A stretch of 64,000 nucleotides of DNA from Streptomyces sp. CB02058 (lineage in GTDB: Bacteria; Actinomycetota; Actinomycetes; Streptomycetales; Streptomycetaceae): the NCBI RefSeq assembly GCF_001905505.1, contig NZ_LIPG01000007.1:310001-374000 (forward strand). The letters run 5' to 3'. The translations under genes were made by a program, and so were the position numbers. Under the pieces are notes generated by a model. It saw only the letters and a program-made list of their open reading frames with translations. It was not told where the DNA came from and searched no databases. Positions within the stretch are counted from its first letter, which is position 1. Each line of letters begins with the position of its first letter. Below are positions 7,748 through 15,380 of this stretch, in pieces.

Positions 7748-8701
7748 GTGTCCAGAGTGAACACCGTCCTGGGGCCGGTCCCGGCCGAGGAGCTGGGCAT
7801 CGTGGCCGTCCACGAGCACATCGGGTACGGCATGCCCGGCTCCGAGCTGGACACCCGGTGGTGGAAGACCCCGGAGCAGCGGTACGAGGAGACCGTGCCC
7901 AAGCTGCGCCGGTTCCACGAGTACGGCGGCGGCACCTTCGTCGACGCGACCGGCATCTGCAACGGCCGCGACGTCGACTACTACAAGTCCCTCTCGGCGA
8001 AGACCGGCGTGCACATCGTGGCGAGCACCGGGTTCGTCGGCGGTGACACCGCGCTGCCGCTCTTCGCCCGGGCGACCGTGGAGTACCTGGCCCGGCACTT
8101 CGTCCACGAGATCACCGTCGGCATCGGCGACACCGGTGGCCGCGCCGGCATCATCAAGGTCGGCGTGAGCCGCGGCGGCCGTATGACGGACCTCGACAAG
8201 CGCATCTACCGCGCCGCGGCGCGCGCCGCCCTCGCCACCGGTGTCCCCGTCCTGACGCACCTGGCCATCGACGCCGAGAACGCGATCGCCATCTTCGACG
8301 AGGAGGGCCTCCCGCTGGACCGGGTGCTCTTCGGGCACGTCGACGACGGCGTGAACGCGGACAAGACGCGCGACACCTGGATCGCCGAGCAGGGCGGGCG
8401 GGTCGGCTTCGACACCTTCGGCTACGAGACCGAGCTCGAGGACCCGCCCTTCTGGGCCCGCCCCCGCAAGGAGCGCCTCGACCACTTCCTCCGGTTCATC
8501 GGGCAGGGCCACCTCGGCCAGGTGCTCGCGTCGGCGGACGCCAACTGCAGCCCGCTGGGCTGGCCGGGCGTCAAGGGCCACACCGTCAACTACATCTTCG
8601 AGGACCTCATCCCGGATCTCCGGGCCGCCGGGCTCGACGAGGCCGCCATCAGGACGATCTTCGTCGACAACCCCGCCGACTTCCTCACGATCAAGAACTG
8701 A
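7748..8701 (+). CDS. Phosphotriesterase-like metal-dependent hydrolase (lactonase/PTE family)
   Basis: A 317-residue TIM-barrel hydrolase with all canonical ligands visible: H-E-H in strand 1 (V-A-V-H-E-H-I-G-Y-G), bridging Lys (A-G-I-I-K-V-G), His in strand 5 (V-L-T-H-L-A), His in strand 6 (L-F-G-H-V-D-D) and Asp in strand 8 (A-S-A-D-A-N). Members hydrolyse lactones or phosphotriesters using two metals. The GTG at 7748 is favoured because GAGGTGAG lies correctly spaced upstream; an in-frame GTG at 7739 overlaps that site. It sits 51 bases after its inactive-looking paralogue and before an FAD monooxygenase. Operon company of esterases points to a lactone or ester substrate rather than a phosphotriester. 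Confidence 0.9.
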   Translation: MSRVNTVLGPVPAEELGIVAVHEHIGYGMPGSELDTRWWKTPEQRYEETVPKLRRFHEYGGGTFVDATGICNGRDVDYYKSLSAKTGVHIVASTGFVGGDTALPLFARATVEYLARHFVHEITVGIGDTGGRAGIIKVGVSRGGRMTDLDKRIYRAAARAALATGVPVLTHLAIDAENAIAIFDEEGLPLDRVLFGHVDDGVNADKTRDTWIAEQGGRVGFDTFGYETELEDPPFWARPRKERLDHFLRFIGQGHLGQVLASADANCSPLGWPGVKGHTVNYIFEDLIPDLRAAGLDEAAIRTIFVDNPADFLTIKN

Positions 8702-8735
8702 TTCAGCGCGATCAAGAACTGACTAAGGACGAGAG

Positions 8736-9860
8736 ATGCAGCCCTCAGACCTGAAGAACCTGGACGTCGCCATCGTCGGCGCGGGGTACGGCGGCGCAGC
8801 GGCGGCCAAGGCCCTGAGCCTGCTCGGCGCCAAGGTCGCCGTGTACGAGCAGGCGAGCCGGATCCGGGAGGTCGGAGCCGGCATCGGTCTGCGCCCGTCC
8901 ACCATGGACCGGTTCCGCCGGTGGGGAATCTTCGACGCGATCGCGAAGGTGAGCTCGCCGAGCGACTACTTCGAGATCCTCAGCGCCACCGGTGACCCGA
9001 TCATGAAGGACGCGTGGCCCGGCATCCACGACTTCGCCGTGGAGACCAGGACCCATCTGATCCACCGCGGCGACTTCATCGAGGCTCTCCTGGGCGTGCT
9101 CCCCGAGGGCATGGTGCAGCTGGGCCACAAACTGGAGACCGTCGAGGACCACGGCGACCGTACGACGCTCACCTTCGCGGGCGGCAAGCAGGTGACGGCC
9201 GACCTCGTCATCGGGGCCGACGGCATCCGCTCGGTGGTCCGCCGGCAGATGTTCAGCGACAAGGGCCCGGTGTTCTCCGGTGAACACGCCTACCGAGCGG
9301 TGCTCTCGGCCGACGACGCCCACGGGATGGTCGTCGACGACAACCTCCGGATGTACATAGGCCGGGGCACGAAGGTCTATCTGCTGCCCCTGCGCCACCG
9401 CAACCAGGTGTCGTTCGACATCACCGCCCTCTGCCCGGACAGCACCTGGTCGCCGAAGGTCACGACGGAGGACCTGCTGGCGACGGTGGCAGGCTTCGAC
9501 GAGCGGATCGTGAACATCACGCGAGGCCTCGAACTGGACTCGGTGAACGTCCGCGCGGTCTACGACATCGACCCGGTCGCCACCTGGCACTCGGACTCCG
9601 TCGTCCTCGTGGGCGACGCCGCCCACTCGATGCTGCACCACCAGGGCCAGGGCGCGAACTCCGCGATCATGGACGGCGGCGCTCTCGCCGACGCCCTGCT
9701 TGAGGCGGACTCCGTCAAGGAGGCGCTGGCCCTGTTCCAGGCGACCCGCAAGCCGGTGACGGACGAGTTGCAGCGCATCTCGCGCCAAGGGTGGACAGAG
9801 GAAGAGGTCGATGACGTCTTCCCCGGCCAGAAGCCCGCCGCGACCACCGCGAAGGACTGA
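8736..9860 (+). CDS. FAD-dependent monooxygenase (group A flavoprotein hydroxylase)
   Basis: A 374-residue flavoprotein with the three group A motifs: G-A-G-Y-G-G (residues 17-22) for ADP binding, the D-L-V-I-G-A-D-G-I-R-S segment (about 155-165) and the G-D-A-A-H motif (about 291-295) for the FAD ribityl chain. Relatives hydroxylate aromatic or related rings with NAD(P)H and O2. No membrane segment is present. It lies 34 bases after the phosphotriesterase-like gene and only four bases before the esterase gene, within the same operon, so it likely oxygenates the substrate or product of the neighbouring hydrolases. The exact substrate cannot be read from the sequence. Confidence 0.88.
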   Translation: MQPSDLKNLDVAIVGAGYGGAAAAKALSLLGAKVAVYEQASRIREVGAGIGLRPSTMDRFRRWGIFDAIAKVSSPSDYFEILSATGDPIMKDAWPGIHDFAVETRTHLIHRGDFIEALLGVLPEGMVQLGHKLETVEDHGDRTTLTFAGGKQVTADLVIGADGIRSVVRRQMFSDKGPVFSGEHAYRAVLSADDAHGMVVDDNLRMYIGRGTKVYLLPLRHRNQVSFDITALCPDSTWSPKVTTEDLLATVAGFDERIVNITRGLELDSVNVRAVYDIDPVATWHSDSVVLVGDAAHSMLHHQGQGANSAIMDGGALADALLEADSVKEALALFQATRKPVTDELQRISRQGWTEEEVDDVFPGQKPAATTAKD

Positions 9861-9864
9861 GACC

Positions 9865-10785
9865 ATGACACTGCATCCCCGGATCGCCGAAGTGCTCCGC
9901 CATCTGCCGGCCCCGCCCGACGGCCCGCTGGACCCGGTGGCGATGCGCGCCGGCGAAGAGGCGCAGGTCCCTCCACTGGAGGGGCGTCTGCCGCTCGCGG
10001 GCGTCGAGGACGTGACCGCCAGGACCCCCGCCGGCGAGGTTCCGGTGCGGATCTACACACCGGCCGAGGCCGACGCGTACGGCCTGCTGGTCTACTTCCA
10101 CGGCGGTGCCTTCTTCCTCGGCAGCCTGGAAACCCACGACCACGTGGCACGGTCGCTGGCGAAGGAGACCGGGCTCAAGGTCGTCTCCGTCGGCTACCGC
10201 CGGGCGCCCGAGGCCGCCTTCCCCGCGGGTCTCCAGGACTGCTACGGCGTCGTCCGGTGGGCCGAGGAGAACGGCGAGGGCCTGAAGTGGGACGGCACGA
10301 CCCTCGCGGTCGCAGGTGACAGCTCAGGTGGCACGTTCGCCGCCGCCGTCGCGGCGATGGCCCACGACGACGGGTTCGACCGCATCACGCACCAGATCCT
10401 CTACTACCCGTCCCTGGACCTGGACTTCGACATCGACCGCTATGCCTCGCTGCGGGAGAACGCGGAGGGCTACGGCCTGGAGACGGCGGGGCTGAAGCCC
10501 TTCAACGCCTTCTACGTCGACAGCGGCGCGGACCCGGCGGACCCCCTGGTCTCGCCGGTCAAGCGCGACGACCTCTCCGGGCTGCCCGCCGCCCTGGTCG
10601 TCACGGGGGAGCACGACCCGCTGCGTGACGAGGGTGAGCTCTACGGCCGCAGGCTCGACGACGCCGGAGTGAGCGCGACGGTCAGCCGCTACGCGGGTGC
10701 CGGGCACGGATTCGTCCAGCACTTCTCCTGGATCCCGGACTACCACCGGGTCTTCGACGAGACGCGCGACTTCCTCCGCCGCTGA
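9865..10785 (+). CDS. Alpha/beta hydrolase, hormone-sensitive-lipase (type IV esterase) family
   Basis: A 306-residue esterase with the HSL-family oxyanion motif H-G-G-A-F-F (about residues 77-82), nucleophile elbow G-D-S-S-G-G (about 151-156), the acid in G-E-H-D-P-L-R-D and the His in G-A-G-H-G-F. Enzymes of this type cleave short acyl esters and lactones. The ATG at 9865 follows the monooxygenase stop by four bases, with GAAGGA inside the end of that gene as ribosome-binding site; the in-frame upstream start lies within the monooxygenase and is not needed. It acts in the cytosol and probably hydrolyses an ester formed or exposed by the neighbouring oxygenase. Confidence 0.9.
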   Translation: MTLHPRIAEVLRHLPAPPDGPLDPVAMRAGEEAQVPPLEGRLPLAGVEDVTARTPAGEVPVRIYTPAEADAYGLLVYFHGGAFFLGSLETHDHVARSLAKETGLKVVSVGYRRAPEAAFPAGLQDCYGVVRWAEENGEGLKWDGTTLAVAGDSSGGTFAAAVAAMAHDDGFDRITHQILYYPSLDLDFDIDRYASLRENAEGYGLETAGLKPFNAFYVDSGADPADPLVSPVKRDDLSGLPAALVVTGEHDPLRDEGELYGRRLDDAGVSATVSRYAGAGHGFVQHFSWIPDYHRVFDETRDFLRR

Positions 10786-10823
10786 CGCGGACGGCCCCAC
10801 GAACGAGCTCGAAGGAGAGAGCC

Positions 10824-11762
10824 ATGAACGAAGTGAAAGTCCATCCCCTGGTCTCGCCGTGGGGCCGTTTCGGCCTCTACAGCTTCTACATCGACGCACC
10901 CGAGCCCGCCGTCGTCGACACGGGCATCGGCTCCTCGCCCGCCGAGGGCATGGCCCCCGCTCTCGAAGCGCTCGGGCGCCGCGTCGAGGACATCCGCTGG
11001 ATCCTGCTGACCCACGGTCACATCGACCACGTCGGAGGGGCGTACGCCCTGTGGGAGCTCACGGGCCGACGCGCGAAGGTCGTGATCCACGAGGCGGACG
11101 CCCCGATGCTGCGCTCGCGGCGCGCCCATGTGGACGAGTACCTCGCGGGGCGTGGGCGGTATCTCCACGACCCCGAGGGCGAGGCCCGGGTGACGGCGTC
11201 GGCCGAGGCGGTCATCTCAGGCGAGATGGAGCCGGCCGTGCTGCTCAAGGGCGGCGAGACCCTCTCCCTCGGTGACGGCGTCACCGTCTCCGCCCACTCC
11301 GTCCCGGGCCACACACCCGGATCGGTCGCCTACGAGATCGACGGCCAGGGCTCGGTCTTCGTCGGCGACGCCGTCCAGGTGCACGGGGCGGCCAACGGCT
11401 TCCCCGGTTACACCGACCCGGCCGGCTACCGCGCCGGTCTGGAGTACCTCCGCGACGAGGTCCGGCCGCAGCACCTCTACCTCGGGCACCCGTACCGCAC
11501 GGCCGACGGGGTGCCGTACGGCGTCGAACTGGACGCCGCCCAGGCCCGGGAGGCGCTCCAGGGCAGCCTGGACATCGAGGCCCGGGTCAGCCGGGCGGCC
11601 GGGCGCTGCCTGCGGGACGGCCTCCGGGAGACGGACTCGCCCTACTCCCCCTTCGCCCCTGTCGCCGAGGAGCTCGGCTACACCGGCGATCCCGCACTCG
11701 AGCCGTCGCCGTTCTTCACGTCGATGCACGGCTACCGCACGCACCACACACAGAACTCGTGA
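10824..11762 (+). CDS. MBL-fold metallo-hydrolase
   Basis: A 312-residue metallo-beta-lactamase-fold protein with the dinuclear site motif T-H-G-H-I-D-H-V-G-G (about residues 62-71), the following V-P-G-H-T-P-G-S His, the bridging Asp in V-F-V-G-D-A-V and the last His in L-Y-L-G-H-P-Y. The spacing fits the glyoxalase II/lactonase branch rather than true beta-lactamases; no signal peptide is present. AAGGAGAG sits seven bases before the ATG. It is the fifth gene of the operon and the second metal-dependent hydrolase in it. A role in opening a lactone or thioester intermediate is inferred from the company. Confidence 0.88.
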   Translation: MNEVKVHPLVSPWGRFGLYSFYIDAPEPAVVDTGIGSSPAEGMAPALEALGRRVEDIRWILLTHGHIDHVGGAYALWELTGRRAKVVIHEADAPMLRSRRAHVDEYLAGRGRYLHDPEGEARVTASAEAVISGEMEPAVLLKGGETLSLGDGVTVSAHSVPGHTPGSVAYEIDGQGSVFVGDAVQVHGAANGFPGYTDPAGYRAGLEYLRDEVRPQHLYLGHPYRTADGVPYGVELDAAQAREALQGSLDIEARVSRAAGRCLRDGLRETDSPYSPFAPVAEELGYTGDPALEPSPFFTSMHGYRTHHTQNS

Positions 11763-11786
11763 CAGAGGGCAAGGAGCTTCGCACTC

Positions 11787-13508
11787 ATGGCTGACTTCCA
11801 GTCGATCCGGGCGGGGGCGCGGACGATCGCCGTCCGCAAGGATCTCCACGTTCCGATGCGGGACGGCGTCGAGCTCGCCGTGGACGCCTACCACGGCACC
11901 GAGGACAGGCCGCGGCCCGCTCTGATCGCGATGAGCGCCTACGGCAAGGAGCTCCAGGCGCTCGCCCTGACGATGCCTCCGCAGCGGCGCCCCAGCCCGA
12001 TGTGGGACGGCTGCATCGAGGCCGGTGACATCGCGCGCGTGGTCGAGGAGGACTACGTGCACGTCATCGGTGACATGCGCGGCACCGGTGATTCGGGCGG
12101 CGTGATGATCGGCAACTACAACTTCGGCGGGGTGTCCCAGGGCCAGGACCTCTACGACCTGGTCGAGTGGGTCGCCGCGCAGCCGTGGTGCGACGGCAAC
12201 GTCGGCATGATCGGCATCTCCTACTTCGGTTCGATGCAGGTGCTGGCCGCCGCCGAGCGCCCGCCGCACCTCAAGGCGATCTTCGTCAGCGGTGGCCACT
12301 ACGACTTCTACGAGACCACCTACCACGGCGGCATCATGTGGTTCATGCCGCGTGCCGCCCGTGAGGGCCGCGGCGGTGACTCCGGTATCGCGCACACGAA
12401 CGTCAGGTCCCGGATGCAGGACGTCCACTCCCCCGAGGAGCTCAGGAAGCTCGTCGACGAGCGGCTCCTCGACCCGGACGTGGCGGCCTGGCCGAATCTG
12501 GTCCATGTGCTCAAGTACCCCAAGAACCGCGAGTTCTGGTTCGACATCGTCATGAACCAGTTCGACGGGGAGTGGTACAAGGAGCGCAACCCCATCACGC
12601 TGGCCGAGAACATCGACATACCGGTCTATCTGCAGATCGACCAGGGACGCGGCTGGACCCTGGACGGTCACATCGAACTGTTCGATGTGCTGAAGGGACC
12701 GAAGAAGCTGGACATCGGATCGTACCCGCCGATGCAGTCGCGCCCCTGGGTCGAGGAGCACGACAAGATGTTCCGCTGGTACGAGTACTGGCTCAAGGGC
12801 ATCGACAACGGGATCATGGACGAGCCTGCCGTGAGCACGTTCGTCGAGGGCTCGCGCGAGGTCGTCACGGCCGGGCAGTGGCCGCCGAAGGACGTCGAGT
12901 ACAAGCCGCTCTACCTCCGCACGCGCCGCAAGCTCTCCTTCGAGCCCGAGACGATGGGTGTGGAGCACGCGGCCCCGGACGGCTTCTACCAGGCGCCGCT
13001 CACGGTCACCGACAAGGTGGAGATCCTCAGCTGGAGCACCGCGCCCTTCGAGGAGCCGACGGAGATGATCGGCACGGGTGCCGCGCACATCTTCGCGGAG
13101 ATCGACCAGGACGACACGAACTTCATCCTGCGCATGTGGGACAGCGCGCCCGACGGCTCGCGCCAACTGATCACCACCGGGTACCTCAAGGCCTCGCACC
13201 GCGAGCTGGACGACCGCACCACCGAGGGCAACCCGTACCACCCGCACACCCGCTCGGTGCCGGTGGAGCCCGGGAAGGTCGAGGAGTACGTGCTGCGGCT
13301 CTACCCGTTCGCGGCGACGTTCCTGCCCGGTCACCGCATCGTGGTGGAGCTGTCCAACGACGAGCCGCTGGCCGACGAGCACAACTCGCTGCTGCCGCCG
13401 GACGCCTTCCACCTTCCGGTGGGCCGCCCCGTCACGCACAAGATCTACCGCGACGCCGCCCACCCGTCCCGGCTGGTGCTGCCGTTCACGGTACGCACGA
13501 CCGACTAG
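11787..13508 (+). CDS. CocE/NonD family hydrolase
   Basis: A 573-residue protein with the CocE plan: an N-terminal alpha/beta-hydrolase domain containing R-D-G-V-E-L (about residues 25-30), the oxyanion region G-D-M-R-G-T-G-D-S and the nucleophile elbow G-I-S-Y-F-G (about 146-151); a helical cap; and a C-terminal jelly-roll (from about residue 370) with the closing L-P-F-T-V-R. Relatives cleave cocaine, glutaryl-cephalosporins and other amides or esters. Where family members usually show the G-P-W-x-H-G stretch carrying the catalytic His, this one reads I-G-S-Y-P-P-M, so the His may be displaced or missing. It is the last gene of the operon and is followed by a strong terminator. Confidence 0.85.
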   Translation: MADFQSIRAGARTIAVRKDLHVPMRDGVELAVDAYHGTEDRPRPALIAMSAYGKELQALALTMPPQRRPSPMWDGCIEAGDIARVVEEDYVHVIGDMRGTGDSGGVMIGNYNFGGVSQGQDLYDLVEWVAAQPWCDGNVGMIGISYFGSMQVLAAAERPPHLKAIFVSGGHYDFYETTYHGGIMWFMPRAAREGRGGDSGIAHTNVRSRMQDVHSPEELRKLVDERLLDPDVAAWPNLVHVLKYPKNREFWFDIVMNQFDGEWYKERNPITLAENIDIPVYLQIDQGRGWTLDGHIELFDVLKGPKKLDIGSYPPMQSRPWVEEHDKMFRWYEYWLKGIDNGIMDEPAVSTFVEGSREVVTAGQWPPKDVEYKPLYLRTRRKLSFEPETMGVEHAAPDGFYQAPLTVTDKVEILSWSTAPFEEPTEMIGTGAAHIFAEIDQDDTNFILRMWDSAPDGSRQLITTGYLKASHRELDDRTTEGNPYHPHTRSVPVEPGKVEEYVLRLYPFAATFLPGHRIVVELSNDEPLADEHNSLLPPDAFHLPVGRPVTHKIYRDAAHPSRLVLPFTVRTTD

Positions 13509-13532
13509 CAGCGGTCCGTTCCGCGATGCCCC

Positions 13533-13570
13533 GGCGGCCCCGTACCACCTCCCGGTGGTACGGGGCCGCC
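13533..13570 (+). terminator. Intrinsic terminator after the hydrolase operon
   Basis: A perfect 17-bp stem, GGCGGCCCCGTACCACC paired with its complement, closes on a TCCC loop 24 bases after the CocE-type gene. There is no T-run, which is normal for Streptomyces terminators. It separates the operon from the TetR gene downstream. Confidence 0.9.
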
Positions 13571-13693
13571 GTCTACGGTGCGACGGTGGAGCCGGTGACG
13601 TGCGGGTTTACGCCACGTCAGGGTTCGGTCCGCCGCGTACCGGAAGGGGCCTGGGTGCGTGTTTGCCTTACACACAAGGTCTAGGATCGGACC

Positions 13694-14302
13694 ATGGCAA
13701 ACCTTCGAGAGGCCCAGAAACAGCTGACCCGACGTCTGCTGCTGGAGTCCGGCCTGGACCTCTTCAAGACGAAGGGGTACGCCGCGACGACCGTCGACGA
13801 CATCGCGACCGCGGCCGGGACGACCCGGGTGACCTTCTACGCGTACTTCCCCTCGCGCAGCGAGCTGATGAAGGCGCTCATCGACGAGCGGCTCAACGAG
13901 GCGCTCAAGCGCGTCCGCTCCCCCGAACACGGCTCCACCGCCCAGGACCTGGTCGCCACCGTCGCCGAGGGCACGCGGGAGGCCATCGCCGCCTGGCTGC
14001 GGAGCACGGCCGAGAGCTGGCCGCCCATCCGGCCGATCATCCGGATCGGCCGGGACGCCGCGGCCGTGGACCCCGAGCTGTCGAACCTGGTCGAGCGCTG
14101 GCTGGAGGAGGCGATCAGCGACGTCGAGGACGGGCTGACCGAGGCGGACCGCTTCGAGCCCCACCAGCGCCACTTCCGCGGTGTGCTGGCGATGGCCCAG
14201 CTCGACTACGTCGCCCAGCACTGGGACGGCGCCGACTGGAAGCTCGATCGCGAGCAGATGCTCCACGAGCTGACCGAGAGCTGGACCCAGCTCCTGACCT
14301 GA
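13694..14302 (+). CDS. TetR/AcrR family transcriptional regulator
   Basis: A 202-residue regulator with an N-terminal TetR helix-turn-helix (about residues 10-56, T-V-D-D-I-A-T-A-A-G-T-T-R-V-T-F-Y split around the recognition turn, ending Y-F-P-S-R) and a divergent ligand-binding C-terminus. A TAGGAT -10 box (13682-13687) ends six bases before the ATG, and there is no Shine-Dalgarno sequence, so the message may be leaderless. A CCTT-ACACAC-AAGG dyad (13666-13679) overlaps the promoter and could serve autoregulation. It lies just downstream of the hydrolase operon, on the same strand but after a terminator, and is the likely regulator of that operon. Confidence 0.88.
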   Translation: MANLREAQKQLTRRLLLESGLDLFKTKGYAATTVDDIATAAGTTRVTFYAYFPSRSELMKALIDERLNEALKRVRSPEHGSTAQDLVATVAEGTREAIAAWLRSTAESWPPIRPIIRIGRDAAAVDPELSNLVERWLEEAISDVEDGLTEADRFEPHQRHFRGVLAMAQLDYVAQHWDGADWKLDREQMLHELTESWTQLLT

Positions 14303-14316
14303 CTCCGACGGGGCCG

Positions 14317-15288
14317 TCAGCCGCGGTCCCCGGCGGTCCCCACGGTATCCGGCCGGTCGTTCAGAGCTGCCAGAAGCCAGTCGTGCGCGGCCCCCGGGGT
14401 GGGCTCGGGCCGTCCGTCCGGGCGGCTGATCAGCTCGGCCGTCAGCTCCCAGTACCGGTCGATGCGCGGGTCCGCCGCGAGCCGTCGGGCGAGCACCCGC
14501 CGGAAGCCCGGGGTGTCCGCGGTGTCGCCCGCGCGCGCGTACGCGTCGACGAATCCGTCCAGGGCCTCCCCCTGATACGGATCGCGGCCCTGGCGCATCT
14601 GGACAGCCGCCAGGGTGTAGGCCTCGGCCAGCCCGGCGTAGAGCACGGCCGAGGCCCGGGCGTCCGCTGCCCGGTGGGCGTGCGGCTGGGTGGGCGCGGT
14701 CCCCTCGCACGGGCCGTCGACGAGTGCGTACAGCCGGGCGAAGGCCAGGACCTGGGCCGGGCCGGGGTCCTCCGGCGGCTGCGGTACCGCGACGTCGAGG
14801 AAGGCGGTGACCGACCGGGCGGGCATCCGCGGCGGCAGCCAGCCGCGCCAGAACCGGGCGAGGGGCGCGGTGCTCGGCGGCGCGGTCACCGCGCCGACCA
14901 GCCGCAGGCGGCCCGCGCGCTCCTGCGGTGGGCACTCCTGCACCAGCCGCAGCGCGGCCTCTCTCCAGCGCAGAGCCCTGAGCTGGGTGCCGAGTGCGCT
15001 CAACTGCCCGGCGACGGCGTCCTCCAGGGCGCCGCCCGCCCGGCCGCCGGTGTCCTCCTCGTCGAGGACGCGGCGTACGGCGGACACCGGAAGGTCCATG
15101 GCTCGCAGGGAGCGGATCAGCCGGAGCCGCTCGACGGATTCCGGGGCGTAGCGGCGGTGTCCCCCCGCGCTGCGGGATGCCTCGGGCAGCAGACCGCTGT
15201 CGGAGTAGAAGCGGACCGTCTTGACGCTGACACCCGCGCGTTCGGCGAGTTCGCCGATGCCGCACAGACCGTCGTACGACGAGAACAC
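14317..15288 (-). CDS. MerR family transcriptional regulator with long effector domain
   Basis: A 323-residue regulator. Residues 10-80 form the MerR winged helix (G-E-L-A-E-R-A-G-V-S-V-K-T-V-R-F-Y-S with the G-H-R-R-Y wing), followed by a dimerisation helix. The remaining 200 residues form a helical domain rich in Trp, Arg and Ala, much longer than metal-type MerR proteins, so a small organic ligand is likelier than a metal. The start is a GTG at 15288, with GGGAGG six bases upstream; this ribosome-binding site is itself part of the divergent promoter's operator. It is transcribed away from the double hydrolase gene and ends 14 bases from the convergent TetR gene. Confidence 0.88.
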   Translation of the reverse strand: MFSSYDGLCGIGELAERAGVSVKTVRFYSDSGLLPEASRSAGGHRRYAPESVERLRLIRSLRAMDLPVSAVRRVLDEEDTGGRAGGALEDAVAGQLSALGTQLRALRWREAALRLVQECPPQERAGRLRLVGAVTAPPSTAPLARFWRGWLPPRMPARSVTAFLDVAVPQPPEDPGPAQVLAFARLYALVDGPCEGTAPTQPHAHRAADARASAVLYAGLAEAYTLAAVQMRQGRDPYQGEALDGFVDAYARAGDTADTPGFRRVLARRLAADPRIDRYWELTAELISRPDGRPEPTPGAAHDWLLAALNDRPDTVGTAGDRG

Positions 15289-15319
15289 TTGAACCTCCCT
15301 CAGGGGGAGTTCCTACGGT
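15289..15319 (+). promoter_or_regulatory. MerR-type activated promoter/operator
   Basis: TTGAAC (15289-15294) and TACGGT (15314-15319) are separated by exactly 19 bases, the over-long spacer that defines promoters activated by DNA-distorting MerR proteins. The spacer holds an imperfect dyad, GAACCTCCC against GGGGGAGTTC (15291-15312). It reads toward the double hydrolase gene at 15381 and overlaps the MerR gene's own ribosome-binding site, so binding would both activate the hydrolase and affect the regulator. Confidence 0.8.
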
Positions 15320-15380
15320 ACCCGCGTCAGGGCCGGTCGATCCGACCGGTCCGCGAGCGACTGCGTACCGAGGAGAGATG

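Noticed and set aside
6698..8581. 627-codon frame antisense to both phosphotriesterase-like genes
   Set aside because: Shadow frame; composition is low-complexity and the sense frames have clear motifs and ribosome-binding sites.
11217..13463. 748-codon frame antisense to the MBL and CocE-type genes
   Set aside because: Typical GC-skew shadow; no start signal or recognisable motif.
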